From an uncultured Lachnospiraceae bacterium (lineage in GTDB: Bacteria > Bacillota > Clostridia > Lachnospirales > Lachnospiraceae), in contig CAKRHP010000012.1 of NCBI GenBank assembly GCA_934339135.1, positions 54,552 to 118,551 of the forward strand: a stretch of 64,000 bases of DNA. The letters are read 5' to 3'. Numbering within the stretch: position 1 is the stretch's first letter; every line of letters starts with the position of its first letter. This document shows, one piece after another, positions 9,556 to 18,429 of the stretch. The notes under the pieces are model-generated. The model was not told where the DNA came from and ran no database searches. It worked only from the letters and a program-made list of their open reading frames with translations. Position numbers and translations under genes: made by a program.

Positions 9556-11709
9556 ATGAGAAAGATAAAAAAAGTACCCGTGATCCTTCAGATGGAGGCA
9601 GTGGAATGTGGAGCCGCTTCGCTGACCATGATCCTGGGATATTATAAAAAATATATTCCATTGGAAAAGATGCGGATTGAATGTAATGTGACCAGAGACG
9701 GAAGCTCCGCAAAATACATTATGAAGGCAGCCATGCGTAACGGACTGGAGGCAAAGGCCTACAAAATAAATCCGGAGCAGATCCGGCAGAGGGAAGATTT
9801 TCCCATGATCATCCACTGGAACTTTAATCATTTTGTGGTTCTTTGCGGTTTTGATAGGGAATATGCGGTGATCAATGATCCTGCTTCCGGAAGGATCCGG
9901 GTGGAACCGGATGTTTTTGACCGGTCATTTACCGGTATTGCCATGTGTTTCCGGCCTGGAGAAGATTTTTTGACGGGAGGAAAACCTGCAACCGGCAGAA
10001 ACTTTCTGGGGCAGGAACTCGCCCGGATGAAACCGGCATTGTTTTTTGTGACGGTACTGGGGGTTATCTACAGCCTGATCCAGATATTGTCACCGGTATT
10101 CTATAAGATTTTTACCGACCGGATCCTTTTGGGAGGGGCACCGGAGTGGATGGAGCCGTTGATGCTTATCATGCTGGCGGCAGCAGCGGCTCTTTTGGTC
10201 AGTGGATGTCTGAAAAATCTGGTTTTGCAAAAGATGATGGCGAGATTCCGGATCCGTAATGCCTCCCGGTTTTTCTGGAAGCTCCTTCGTCTTCCTATGT
10301 CTTTTTTTGACCAGCGTTTTAGTGGAGACATTGTATCTCGGGAGGAAAATAATGAGGAGATTGCTGCTATTTTATTTCAGAGGGTTGTCCCATCGGTAAT
10401 GGATCTGGTGCTGGTGTGTTGTCTGATACTTTTAATGTTTCTTTTAGATCCCCGGATGGCGGGAATAGTGCTGGCGGCGGGAGTCCTGCAGCTGTTATGC
10501 ATACTGGTATTGACGGAAAATTACGGAAACTTAAGCCGTGGACTTGGACGGGATGGAGGAAAATTATCCGGGATCAAGCTTTCGGGGATTTCCATGATCG
10601 AAACAGTAAAAGCCAGCGGGGCAGAAAGAGGGATTGTCGAAAAAATACTGGGTTGTCAGGCAAAGTATGATAATGCGGCTCTGAAAATGACATCCGGCAG
10701 GATCTATCTGGAAATTCTACCGGCACTTCTGGCAGGAATCTGTAACGGATTAATTCTGATCCTTGGCATACAGGCTGTGTTTCAGGGGAGGCAGACCATC
10801 GGTACGCTTGTTGCGTTTCAGGCATTCCTGCAGTTGTTTTTTTCTCCCATGGCATCCCTGACGGGATGTATTCAGGCGATGCAGGAGATGAAGGGAAGTA
10901 TTGAGCGTGTTCAGGATGTTTTGGAATATGAAGAAGAGATAGATGAAGCAAAGATATTTCGCAGGGAACAGGCAGGAAAAGAGCGGCTGGAAGGAAAGAT
11001 TGATATGAGAAATATCACGTTTGGCTATAGTCCTGCAGCAGATCCGTTGATCAGGGATTTTCAAATGCATGCAGAACCCGGGCAGGTGATCGCCCTGGTG
11101 GGAGGCAGTGGAAGTGGAAAATCTACGCTGGCAAAGCTGCTATGCGGTTTATATCCATGCAGTTCCGGGGGGATTTTTTATGATGATATACCCCTGGCAG
11201 AACTGGATCATTATCTTTTTCGTTCTTCGGTGGCAGTGGTGGATCAGAATATATCATTGTTTGGAGGAACCATACTGGACAATATCACCATGTGGAATGA
11301 AGAGATCAGCATGGAAAAGGTGGTGGAGGCCTGTAAGGATGCCTGCATTCATCAGGATATTCTCATGAGAAAGGATGGGTACGGGTATGAGATCAGCGAA
11401 GGGGGTTCCGATTTTTCAGGCGGACAGAGGCAGCGGCTGGAGATTGCCAGGGCATTTGTTATGGATCCGGCGGTCATGATCCTCGATGAGGCAACCTCTG
11501 CACTGGATGTGATGACAGAGCATAAGATCATGGATGCGGTCCGTAAAAGGGGACTTACCTGTATTATTATTGCCCACCGGTTATCAACGATCCGTGATGC
11601 AGATGAGATCATTATGCTGGAGCGTGGTGTAGTGAAGGAAAGAGGAACCCATGAGGAATTGATGAAGCAGAAGGGTGCTTATGCGGCACTGCTGCAGTCG
11701 GATCAGTGA
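9556..11709 (+). CDS. C39 peptidase / ABC exporter with double-glycine leader peptidase (NHLM ABC1-like)
   Basis: A 717-residue three-domain exporter. The N-terminal C39 peptidase carries Gln12, catalytic Cys18 (V-E-C-G-A-A-S), His92 (N-H-F-V-V-L) and Asp108 (N-D-P-A-S-G). A six-helix ABC membrane domain spans about residues 155-450. The ATPase shows Walker A near 516 (G-G-S-G-S-G-K-S-T), the signature S-G-G-Q-R-Q-R-L near 621, Walker B I-L-D-E-A-T near 640 and the switch His in I-A-H-R-L-S-T. C39 exporters cut leader peptides after a Gly-Gly type site while exporting the core. All key residues are intact, so it should be active. No substrate peptide with such a leader is visible in the window. 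Confidence 0.93.
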   Translation: MRKIKKVPVILQMEAVECGAASLTMILGYYKKYIPLEKMRIECNVTRDGSSAKYIMKAAMRNGLEAKAYKINPEQIRQREDFPMIIHWNFNHFVVLCGFDREYAVINDPASGRIRVEPDVFDRSFTGIAMCFRPGEDFLTGGKPATGRNFLGQELARMKPALFFVTVLGVIYSLIQILSPVFYKIFTDRILLGGAPEWMEPLMLIMLAAAAALLVSGCLKNLVLQKMMARFRIRNASRFFWKLLRLPMSFFDQRFSGDIVSREENNEEIAAILFQRVVPSVMDLVLVCCLILLMFLLDPRMAGIVLAAGVLQLLCILVLTENYGNLSRGLGRDGGKLSGIKLSGISMIETVKASGAERGIVEKILGCQAKYDNAALKMTSGRIYLEILPALLAGICNGLILILGIQAVFQGRQTIGTLVAFQAFLQLFFSPMASLTGCIQAMQEMKGSIERVQDVLEYEEEIDEAKIFRREQAGKERLEGKIDMRNITFGYSPAADPLIRDFQMHAEPGQVIALVGGSGSGKSTLAKLLCGLYPCSSGGIFYDDIPLAELDHYLFRSSVAVVDQNISLFGGTILDNITMWNEEISMEKVVEACKDACIHQDILMRKDGYGYEISEGGSDFSGGQRQRLEIARAFVMDPAVMILDEATSALDVMTEHKIMDAVRKRGLTCIIIAHRLSTIRDADEIIMLERGVVKERGTHEELMKQKGAYAALLQSDQ

Positions 11710-11721
11710 AAGGAGAAGGGT

Positions 11722-13857
11722 TTGGATCAGATAGAAAAGAAAAGGGAACGGGAGAGGAGAATGCTTCAGGAATCCTGTCTGCAGTTGTATGATCTGCTGG
11801 AAAGTGACAAAGAAACAGTGGGAGGCACGGTACAGAGGGAGCAGGAGCAGATCCGGCGGGCACTGCAGTATTTTCGTATGCCGGAAAAGGGATCTGTGGC
11901 AGAGATGAAGCAGGAAACCGTAGAACAAATGCTTCACCGGAGTGGCCTGTTTACAAGAAGGATTACTCTGGACGGTGCATGGTGGAAAGAGGCATCGGTG
12001 CCGGTCCTGCTTATGGATGAGGAAGGGATGCAGTATGTGGCGGTTCCCTCCGGAGGGAGAAGGTATGGCATCTGGAAGAATGGAAAAGAGCAGCTGCTGA
12101 ATTCCAAAAATGCGGCAAGCTTTCGGAACACAGCATATTGTCTTTATAAACCATTTCCATCGGATCAAAAGGGGATGAAAATGGTATGGCGTTTTTTGTG
12201 GGAAAGCATTTCTCTGCGGGATCTGTTTGTGATCTTGGGGATCAGTCTGTTGGTAGAGTTATGCGGCATGATCCTGCCATATATTAACAGCGTTGTGTAT
12301 AATACGGTCATTCCTTCCGGGACATCCAGGCAGATTCCGGGAATCGTGGTGCTTGTGATCAGTACGGTGTTCTTTTCTGCTTTGATCTCATTATATAAAG
12401 AAATATCCGTGGCGCGGATTGGAGAAAAAATGAAAACAGCAGGACAGAGTGCTGTCTGGTGGCGTCTGATGCAGCTTCCGGTATCCTTTTTTAAGAGATA
12501 TGATTCGGGAGAATTATATCAGCGGGCCGATGCGATAGACGATATCTGCAGGACGATTGGAGGCAGGATGCTGCCATCTGTTCTGACGGCAGCTTTGTCC
12601 GTTATATATCTGTTTCAGGTGTCCTTTTTTGCGGATTCGCTGTTATTGCCATCTGTGGTGATCATTTTGGTACAGATGGTCAATATCATGCTGACCGGGA
12701 TCTGGCAGATACGTCTCCGGGAAAAAGAAAATAAAGTACATACGCAGGTGACAAGCATTTCATTTCAGTTGATCCAAGGAATTCAGAAAATAAAAACGGC
12801 AGGAGTGCAGATCCCGGCGTTTAGAAGATGGTCAGAGGCATGGAAGAATATGCCGGTCATGGGCCATCCCTGGATCACGATCTCACCTGTCATTGGAAAG
12901 GTCATAGCGCTGGGAGGGAGCATTGCATTATATTGTATTGCATGGAAAAGCGAGATATCCGCCTCCGATTATATTGCGTTTCAGACAGCATTTTCTTCCT
13001 TTGTAGTATCGATCATGATGCTGGCAGACTTTGGATTTCAGTTTGGAAGCCTGAAGCCGGCGGTGGATATGTTACGTCCTCTGATGGAGGAAGAGCCGGA
13101 GCTTTATGAGGATCGGGAATATGTAGAAAAACTGGCGGGAAACATTGAACTTAACCAGGTTCGTTTCCGCTATATACCGGATATGCCTTATGTTCTGGAT
13201 GGTCTCAATCTGCAGATCCGGGCAGGGGAATACCTTGGAATTGTGGGAGAATCCGGCTGCGGCAAGTCCACATTGATGCGTATTCTCCTTGGTTTTGAAA
13301 CGCCGGAAACAGGTTCTGTTTATTTTGATGGGCGGGATCTGGGGCAACTTGATCTTCCTTCTCTGCGGCGTCAGATCGGAGTAGTACTGCAGGATGGAAA
13401 ATTATTTGCCGGTGATATTTTTGACAATATTGCGATCTGTGCTCCTTGGCTTACCATAGATGAGGCATGGGAAGTGGCAGAACGGGCAGGTTTTGCACAG
13501 GATATCCGTCAGATGCCCATGGGAATGTTTACTGTGATCTCTGAGGACGGGGGTGGGATTTCCGGCGGACAGAGGCAGCGGCTGCTGATCGCCAGGGCAC
13601 TTGCCGGTGATCCGGGCGTTCTTTTGTTTGATGAAGCCACGTCGGCACTGGACAATGAAACTCAGTCGAAAGTAGTGGATACCTTGAAAAATATGGATTG
13701 CACTCGTCTGGTGATCGCACATCGTCTGTCCACGATCCGGGACTGTGACAGGATCATTTATCTGGAGCATGGACGGGTGGCGGAACAGGGAAACTACAAA
13801 GAACTAATGGAAAAAAATGGGAAATTTGCAAAAATGGCACAGCGCCAGCTTTTGTAG
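11722..13857 (+). CDS. second ABC exporter with soluble N-terminal domain (NHLM ABC2-like)
   Basis: A 711-residue protein starting at TTG 11722 (AAGGAG 7 bases upstream). About 150 soluble N-terminal residues, including a segment with G-A-W-W-K and P-V-L-L-M-D, resemble the domain found in the second ABC protein of NHLM systems. Then follow ABC membrane helices and an ATPase with Walker A near 509 (G-E-S-G-C-G-K-S-T), signature S-G-G-Q-R-Q-R-L and Walker B L-F-D-E-A-T-S-A-L-D. It has no C39 peptidase, so it probably pairs with the upstream C39 exporter. The NHLM assignment of the N-terminal domain is by eye and should be tested with family profiles. Confidence 0.85.
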   Translation: MDQIEKKRERERRMLQESCLQLYDLLESDKETVGGTVQREQEQIRRALQYFRMPEKGSVAEMKQETVEQMLHRSGLFTRRITLDGAWWKEASVPVLLMDEEGMQYVAVPSGGRRYGIWKNGKEQLLNSKNAASFRNTAYCLYKPFPSDQKGMKMVWRFLWESISLRDLFVILGISLLVELCGMILPYINSVVYNTVIPSGTSRQIPGIVVLVISTVFFSALISLYKEISVARIGEKMKTAGQSAVWWRLMQLPVSFFKRYDSGELYQRADAIDDICRTIGGRMLPSVLTAALSVIYLFQVSFFADSLLLPSVVIILVQMVNIMLTGIWQIRLREKENKVHTQVTSISFQLIQGIQKIKTAGVQIPAFRRWSEAWKNMPVMGHPWITISPVIGKVIALGGSIALYCIAWKSEISASDYIAFQTAFSSFVVSIMMLADFGFQFGSLKPAVDMLRPLMEEEPELYEDREYVEKLAGNIELNQVRFRYIPDMPYVLDGLNLQIRAGEYLGIVGESGCGKSTLMRILLGFETPETGSVYFDGRDLGQLDLPSLRRQIGVVLQDGKLFAGDIFDNIAICAPWLTIDEAWEVAERAGFAQDIRQMPMGMFTVISEDGGGISGGQRQRLLIARALAGDPGVLLFDEATSALDNETQSKVVDTLKNMDCTRLVIAHRLSTIRDCDRIIYLEHGRVAEQGNYKELMEKNGKFAKMAQRQLL

Positions 13858-13874
13858 AAAAGAGGTGACATAAA

Positions 13875-16826
13875 ATGTTTTCAGCTTTTAGAAGATTGGA
13901 AATGAAACAAAAGGATGCCTTTATTTTACTGGTGGCATTTCTGCTGTTTCTTGTGGGAATATTGTTATGGTGGTTTTTTCCACAGACCGCTTCGTGGAAA
14001 AAAACGATTGAAAATCCGTATTTTGCCACGAGGGACCATCAGGGAAACCACTATATTATCAATAACGGAAAAAGTGAAGTGCTCAGGATATCCAAAGAGA
14101 ACCTGATCACAGCAGATATATCGTGGAACAATCATGAGGAGGATTGTTTTGGAGAAGCGGACGAGGCAGCAGTGGACAGGGACGGCAATATTTATATACT
14201 CGATGTCCTTTGGAATGATACCGGGCTCGGACTGGCGATGGAGCGCGTTCTGCGTTATACTCCCGATGGAAAATTTGACCGGGTTGTATTTGAAAATGAT
14301 TATTCCGAAACCATGATCACCAAACGTCATTTATTTTCTCTTGTATGTGTCAACGATGAGATCCGTTTTGCGGCTGTTGATACGGACGGAAAAGGGTTTT
14401 CGACATATGTACTGAAAAAGGGACAGAACCAGGCGGAGCAGTTTACATCATTTGCGTGGGAAAGCGCAGTTGAGATTCAGGATTTTGCTCTGGATCAGGA
14501 CAGGGGGTACTTTGTAATTAAAAACGGAACGATCTATTCCTTTGGCGATGCCGGGATCAAGGTGGTATATCAGGTGGCGGACAGAGAATATATGCTTCCG
14601 TACAGCTTATCCTGTCAGAAAGGGGAGCTTTATTTTTCAGATATCTGCAATCAGGCGGTCTACAGAATGAGGGGAGACCGGGCAGAGCTTTTATATGGAA
14701 AGGAAGATTTTGAAAAGCTTACCTCCCGCAAGACGGAACAGGATATTTTAGAAACCATCAATGTCACCGGAAACGGGGAAGCGCAGATTTTATCGGTCAC
14801 CTGGAACAGTGGAGTGACAGAGATCGATATGGAAAGCAGCCGGAATGTCAGTCCGTCTGTTACGAACAGGTACACGCCGGTATCCCGTATGCTTTTTTTC
14901 CTTCGATATATTTGTTTTGGAGTGGCCGGTCTGACGGCTGTTTATTATCTGGCTGTTTTAATGAAATATCTGATCGTTTCCCGCACATTGGTCAAAAAGA
15001 AATTTACGATTTTTATGATACTGGGGGTCAGCATTTCCGCGATGGTTGTCATGATGAGCATGCTTCGGAGATTTAAGGAAAACTATGTGCAGGAGCAGAT
15101 CAGCAGCATGTGTACCGTGACCCAGATCGCATCCGAGATCATGGATGTGTCTGCGTTGAAGCATGTAACGTATCCGTCGGATTATGGTTCCGCAGATTAC
15201 CGGAAGCTGCAGGACTGTATGAATGATCTCATCGATATGACCAGCGAGTACAGCGAAAATTTATATTGTAATATTGTCAAGGTGTCGGGAGACAGAGCTT
15301 ATGCGCTGGCGTATCTTGACAACTCCGTGGGGGCTTATTTTCCATTGGACGAAAGCGAGGCGGCAGAGGCAAAGAAGGTATACAGGACAGGAGAGAAGCT
15401 GATCAATGACGGAAAACAGGACGCAACGGGTTCCTATGTTTATGTAAAGACTCCGGTAAAGGATCGGAATGGAAAGGTGGCCGGCATCATAGAGATCGGT
15501 ATGGTGTCGGATACTCTGTCAGGAATGATCGATTCCATGAAAACCAAGATTATGGTAGAGATCGCGTTGATGGTCATTATTGCGGTATTTATTCTTAATG
15601 AATGTCTGGCGTTTATTGAGGATCGTAAGGAATGGATCCACAAAAGAAAAAGAGGAGGGAAAAATTGTTTTCCTGTCCCATATCTGAGGATCATGACATT
15701 TTTCGTATTTGCGGCATATAATATGCCCACCAGTTTTCTGCCGGTGTATATTGAGAAGTTTTACCGGGAGAGTTTTCCGATCTCGAAGGAACTGGCGGGC
15801 TCCCTGCCTCTTACTGTTAATTTTGCCATGATAGGGATCATTTCCCTGTTCTGTACGGGCCTTTTGAGGAGATTCGGGTTTCGGATCGTCATGACGGCAG
15901 GGGCGCTGTGTTGTGGCATGGGAGAGCTTTCCATGGCACTGGCGGAAAATTATGCCATGGTTCTGGCAGGCCTGATCCTGGGAGGCATGGGATGCGGTCT
16001 GGTTATGAATGGTCTGTCCATTATTGTGGCAAACCAGAATGGAGAAGACCAGACAAAGGGATTTTCGGTGATCAATGGTGCCATATTATCCGGAATGATC
16101 TGCGGCACTGTTATTGGTGCAACTCTGGCGGAAAATCTGGGAGAATCAAGGATGTTTTTCTTCTCGGCAATGATCTGGGTAAGCATGCTGATTTTGATCT
16201 TTGTCACAGGCGGGGTCTTTCATATGTCCGGAGAAAAGGGGGAAAAGCATACGGGGAAGCTTGCCTTTTTGTTCTCCGGTTCCGTGCTTGGTTATCTGCT
16301 TCTGGTGGTGATCCCTTATGTGATCATTAACGGATTTACCAGCTATTTTCTGCCGGTCTTTGGTGACAGTTACGGTCTCAGTGAGTCGCAGACCAGTCTT
16401 TTACTTGTCATGAATTGCCTGGTGGGAATTTTCCTCAGCGAAGCATTGACAAATCTTACCATGAAATATCTGGGAAGAGGCGCTATTTATCTGTCCGGAG
16501 CTCTTTCTCTGGGAGCGGTGCTTCTGTTTGGATATTTTCAGAATCTGACGATGCTGGCACTTACGCTGTTTCTTTTGGGAGCTTCCAAAAGCTTTGGTGC
16601 GGCGGGGCGGGAAATCCTGTTTTGCAGACAGCCTGTGGTGGCACAATACGGAGAGGATGAAGCCATGGGGTATTATAATCTGGCGGACAATCTGGGAGAA
16701 TCCATTGGAACCATGGTGTTTGGCGGAATGCTCAGCATAGGGCTGGTGACAGGTATGTGGATCTTTACGGGGATCTCTGCCGTGACCCTTGGTATATATA
16801 CATTGATGGGTAAGCAAAAGAAATAA
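13875..16826 (+). CDS. beta-propeller / Cache / MFS fusion membrane protein
   Basis: A 983-residue protein with an unusual domain order: a transmembrane helix (about 14-36); an extracellular region of NHL/propeller-like repeats (about 45-320, with D-R-D-G-N-I-Y-I-L-D); two helices (about 340-365 and 376-397); an extracellular single-Cache-like domain (about 397-555, with the G-x-V-A-G-I-I-E-I-G signature); another helix (about 559-580); then a complete MFS transporter of about 12 helices (about 602-983). GAGGTGA precedes ATG 13875, 17 bases after the ABC gene, so it belongs to the export operon. Cache domains bind small ligands in sensor proteins; joined to a transporter this suggests ligand-gated transport. 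The ligand and cargo are unknown. The reading frame is continuous, so the fusion is not an obvious assembly artefact. Confidence 0.88.
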   Translation: MFSAFRRLEMKQKDAFILLVAFLLFLVGILLWWFFPQTASWKKTIENPYFATRDHQGNHYIINNGKSEVLRISKENLITADISWNNHEEDCFGEADEAAVDRDGNIYILDVLWNDTGLGLAMERVLRYTPDGKFDRVVFENDYSETMITKRHLFSLVCVNDEIRFAAVDTDGKGFSTYVLKKGQNQAEQFTSFAWESAVEIQDFALDQDRGYFVIKNGTIYSFGDAGIKVVYQVADREYMLPYSLSCQKGELYFSDICNQAVYRMRGDRAELLYGKEDFEKLTSRKTEQDILETINVTGNGEAQILSVTWNSGVTEIDMESSRNVSPSVTNRYTPVSRMLFFLRYICFGVAGLTAVYYLAVLMKYLIVSRTLVKKKFTIFMILGVSISAMVVMMSMLRRFKENYVQEQISSMCTVTQIASEIMDVSALKHVTYPSDYGSADYRKLQDCMNDLIDMTSEYSENLYCNIVKVSGDRAYALAYLDNSVGAYFPLDESEAAEAKKVYRTGEKLINDGKQDATGSYVYVKTPVKDRNGKVAGIIEIGMVSDTLSGMIDSMKTKIMVEIALMVIIAVFILNECLAFIEDRKEWIHKRKRGGKNCFPVPYLRIMTFFVFAAYNMPTSFLPVYIEKFYRESFPISKELAGSLPLTVNFAMIGIISLFCTGLLRRFGFRIVMTAGALCCGMGELSMALAENYAMVLAGLILGGMGCGLVMNGLSIIVANQNGEDQTKGFSVINGAILSGMICGTVIGATLAENLGESRMFFFSAMIWVSMLILIFVTGGVFHMSGEKGEKHTGKLAFLFSGSVLGYLLLVVIPYVIINGFTSYFLPVFGDSYGLSESQTSLLLVMNCLVGIFLSEALTNLTMKYLGRGAIYLSGALSLGAVLLFGYFQNLTMLALTLFLLGASKSFGAAGREILFCRQPVVAQYGEDEAMGYYNLADNLGESIGTMVFGGMLSIGLVTGMWIFTGISAVTLGIYTLMGKQKK

Positions 16827-16858
16827 ATCATAAAAACGCATAAATTGAAAAATGGGTA

Positions 16859-16887
16859 TTGCAATCGTGTGAAAAATGTTGTAAACT
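16859..16887 (+). promoter_or_regulatory. promoter of rpsF-ssb-rpsR
   Basis: TTGCAA and TAAACT are separated by 17 bases, upstream of the probable S6:S18 leader hairpin and rpsF. Confidence 0.5.
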
Positions 16888-16948
16888 ATTGATTTGTGAT
16901 ACGTTTATTTTTCCTTGTTCTCTCCTGTCAGGGTAAAGCATGCAGGGA

Positions 16949-16986
16949 CATGCCGCAGCCGGTTATCACACGGAGGCGGAGCCATG
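16949..16986 (+). promoter_or_regulatory. probable S6:S18 ribosomal protein leader in rpsF mRNA
   Basis: The rpsF leader folds into a strong hairpin: CCGC (16953-16956) pairs with GCGG (16976-16979), tandem A-G mismatches follow, then CCG pairs with CGG around a 9-base loop. The CCG element and the A-C-A-C-G-G-A-G-G segment resemble the known leader motif through which the S6:S18 complex represses its own mRNA. It lies about 37-75 bases upstream of rpsF. The identification is from memory of the motif, not a covariance search. Confidence 0.6.
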
Positions 16987-17022
16987 GAGAGAGCCAGAGA
17001 CCAAAAGGAGGTACAGACAACT

Positions 17023-17310
17023 ATGAACAAGTATGAATTAGCGTTAGTTGTCGATGCTAAGATCGAAGAGGATGTAAGAGTAGCAACTGTCGAGAAAGCA
17101 AAGGACTATGTAACAAAATTCGGCGGTAACATCACAAATGTGGATGAGTGGGGCAAGAAGAAGCTTGCTTACGAGATCCAGCATATGAAGGAAGGCTACT
17201 ACTACTTTATTCAGTTCGATGCTGAGGCAAATGTTCCGGGACAGCTTGAGCAGGCAGTCCGCATCATGGATCATGTTCTCAGATTCTTATGCATCAGACA
17301 GGAAGCATAG
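17023..17310 (+). CDS. rpsF: 30S ribosomal protein S6
   Basis: A 95-residue S6 protein (M-N-K-Y-E-L-A-L-V-V start; Y-Y-Y-F-I-Q-F and R-I-M-D-H-V-L-R-F-L near the end). It binds the 16S rRNA central domain with S18. ATG 17023 is chosen because AAAGGAGG lies upstream and the length matches the family; the frame extends upstream to 16915 but that segment contains the leader hairpin. It heads rpsF-ssb-rpsR, the usual Firmicute order. Confidence 0.97.
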   Translation: MNKYELALVVDAKIEEDVRVATVEKAKDYVTKFGGNITNVDEWGKKKLAYEIQHMKEGYYYFIQFDAEANVPGQLEQAVRIMDHVLRFLCIRQEA

Positions 17311-17332
17311 GAGAAAGGAAGGTGTTTCCTAA

Positions 17333-17788
17333 GTGAATAAGGTAATTTTAATGGGTCGTCTGACCCGTGATCCGGAGATCCGTTATTCTTCCGGAGAGAA
17401 TCAGACAGCAGTTGCAAGATATACACTTGCAGTCGATCGTAGATTTAAACGTCAGGGAGATGAGCAGACAGCAGATTTTATTAACTGTGTCGTTTTTGGC
17501 AGAGGTGCAGAGTTTGCTGAGAATTATCTTCATCAGGGTACCAAGATTGTGGTAACCGGACGGATTCAGACAGGAAGCTATACCAACAAGGAAGGCAACC
17601 GTGTTTATACGACCGATGTAGTTGTAGAGGAGCAGGAGTTTGCCGAGAGCAAAGCGGCTGCAGCAAACTACAACGGAAACAGAGATGGCTACCAGCAGGC
17701 TCCATCAAGACCTGAGCCGACACAGGCAGCAGGAGATGGATTTATGAACATTCCGGATGCCATCGAAGAGGAATTGCCATTTAACTAG
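17333..17788 (+). CDS. ssb: single-stranded DNA-binding protein
   Basis: A 151-residue SSB starting at GTG 17333. The N-terminal OB-fold is typical (M-N-K-V-I-L-M-G-R-L-T-R-D-P-E, later T-A-D-F-I-N-C-V-V-F-G). A flexible Gln/Pro-rich linker follows, and the C-terminus is acidic (I-E-E-E-L-P-F-N). The tip normally recruits partner proteins and usually ends D-D-D-L-P-F; here one Asn follows the Phe. It coats ssDNA in replication, repair and recombination. Confidence 0.97.
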   Translation: MNKVILMGRLTRDPEIRYSSGENQTAVARYTLAVDRRFKRQGDEQTADFINCVVFGRGAEFAENYLHQGTKIVVTGRIQTGSYTNKEGNRVYTTDVVVEEQEFAESKAAAANYNGNRDGYQQAPSRPEPTQAAGDGFMNIPDAIEEELPFN

Positions 17789-17825
17789 ACTTAGATGGCG
17801 GAGATTATGATTAGGAGGTTTTATC

Positions 17826-18092
17826 ATGGCTTATAATAAAGGCGATAGAGACGGTGCTCCGGCAAAGAGAAGACCGATTCGCAGAAGAAAAAAAGTTTGT
17901 GCTTTCTGTGCAGATAAAGAGCATGATTTCATTGATTACAAGGATACCAATAAGTTAAAGAGATATGTCTCTGAGAGAGGTAAGATTCTTCCTAGAAGAA
18001 TTACCGGAAACTGTGCAAAGCATCAGAGAGCTCTGACAGTCGCTGTAAAGCGCGCTCGTCACGTAGCACTTATGCCATACACTACAGATTAA
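17826..18092 (+). CDS. rpsR: 30S ribosomal protein S18
   Basis: An 88-residue S18 protein with the conserved core ([23 protein letters not shown], then T-G-N-C-A-K-H-Q-R). It pairs with S6 in the 30S platform. An AGGAGG site precedes ATG 17826. The N-terminus carries K-V-C-A-F-C-A-D-K, two cysteines of the type found in zinc-binding (C+) versions of S18. It is last in the operon, followed by a terminator. Confidence 0.97.
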   Translation: MAYNKGDRDGAPAKRRPIRRRKKVCAFCADKEHDFIDYKDTNKLKRYVSERGKILPRRITGNCAKHQRALTVAVKRARHVALMPYTTD

Positions 18093-18110
18093 TAGTCAGA
18101 CAGACTTATG

Positions 18111-18157
18111 AGCGGCAGCTCTTTCGAAGTGATTCGGGGGGGGCTGTCGTTTTTTTG
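18111..18157 (+). terminator. terminator after rpsR
   Basis: A GCGGCAGC arm pairs with GCTGTCGT (one G-U pair) across a long loop and runs into seven T. The rest of the 18093-18429 gap holds only the pan-operon promoter and its leader; no riboswitch or gene was recognised. Confidence 0.65.
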
Positions 18158-18257
18158 TTAGGAAAGCGGAAGGAGATAATATATTAATTAAGTGGCTTCC
18201 AGATATGCAATTGTATTTTTGAAAATTCTTATATTTGTGTTTATCCGGGTCTTTTGC

Positions 18258-18286
18258 TTGAAAAAGCTGCCGCTTTGTGCTATTCT
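18258..18286 (+). promoter_or_regulatory. promoter of the pantothenate operon
   Basis: TTGAAA, 17 bases, TATTCT with an extended -10 (TGC just before it). The expected transcript starts near 18293, giving a leader of about 137 bases before ATG 18430. Confidence 0.65.
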
Positions 18287-18429
18287 GTCTGAATGAGCGG
18301 TATTCGGAGAGAAACTGCATCAGGGAGCACGGCTGGGGCTGTGCTGATATATGATATGACAGACGATAGTGGAAATGATTTCAATGAGACTGGGGGCAGA
18401 TGCATCCCATCACCACAGGGAGGTTTCCT

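Noticed and set aside
16915..17022. upstream extension of rpsF
   Set aside because: It overlaps the leader hairpin and would add residues absent from S6; ATG 17023 has a good ribosome site.
18160..18429. riboswitch before the pantothenate operon
   Set aside because: Only a promoter and an ordinary leader were seen; no recognisable aptamer core or expression-platform hairpin.
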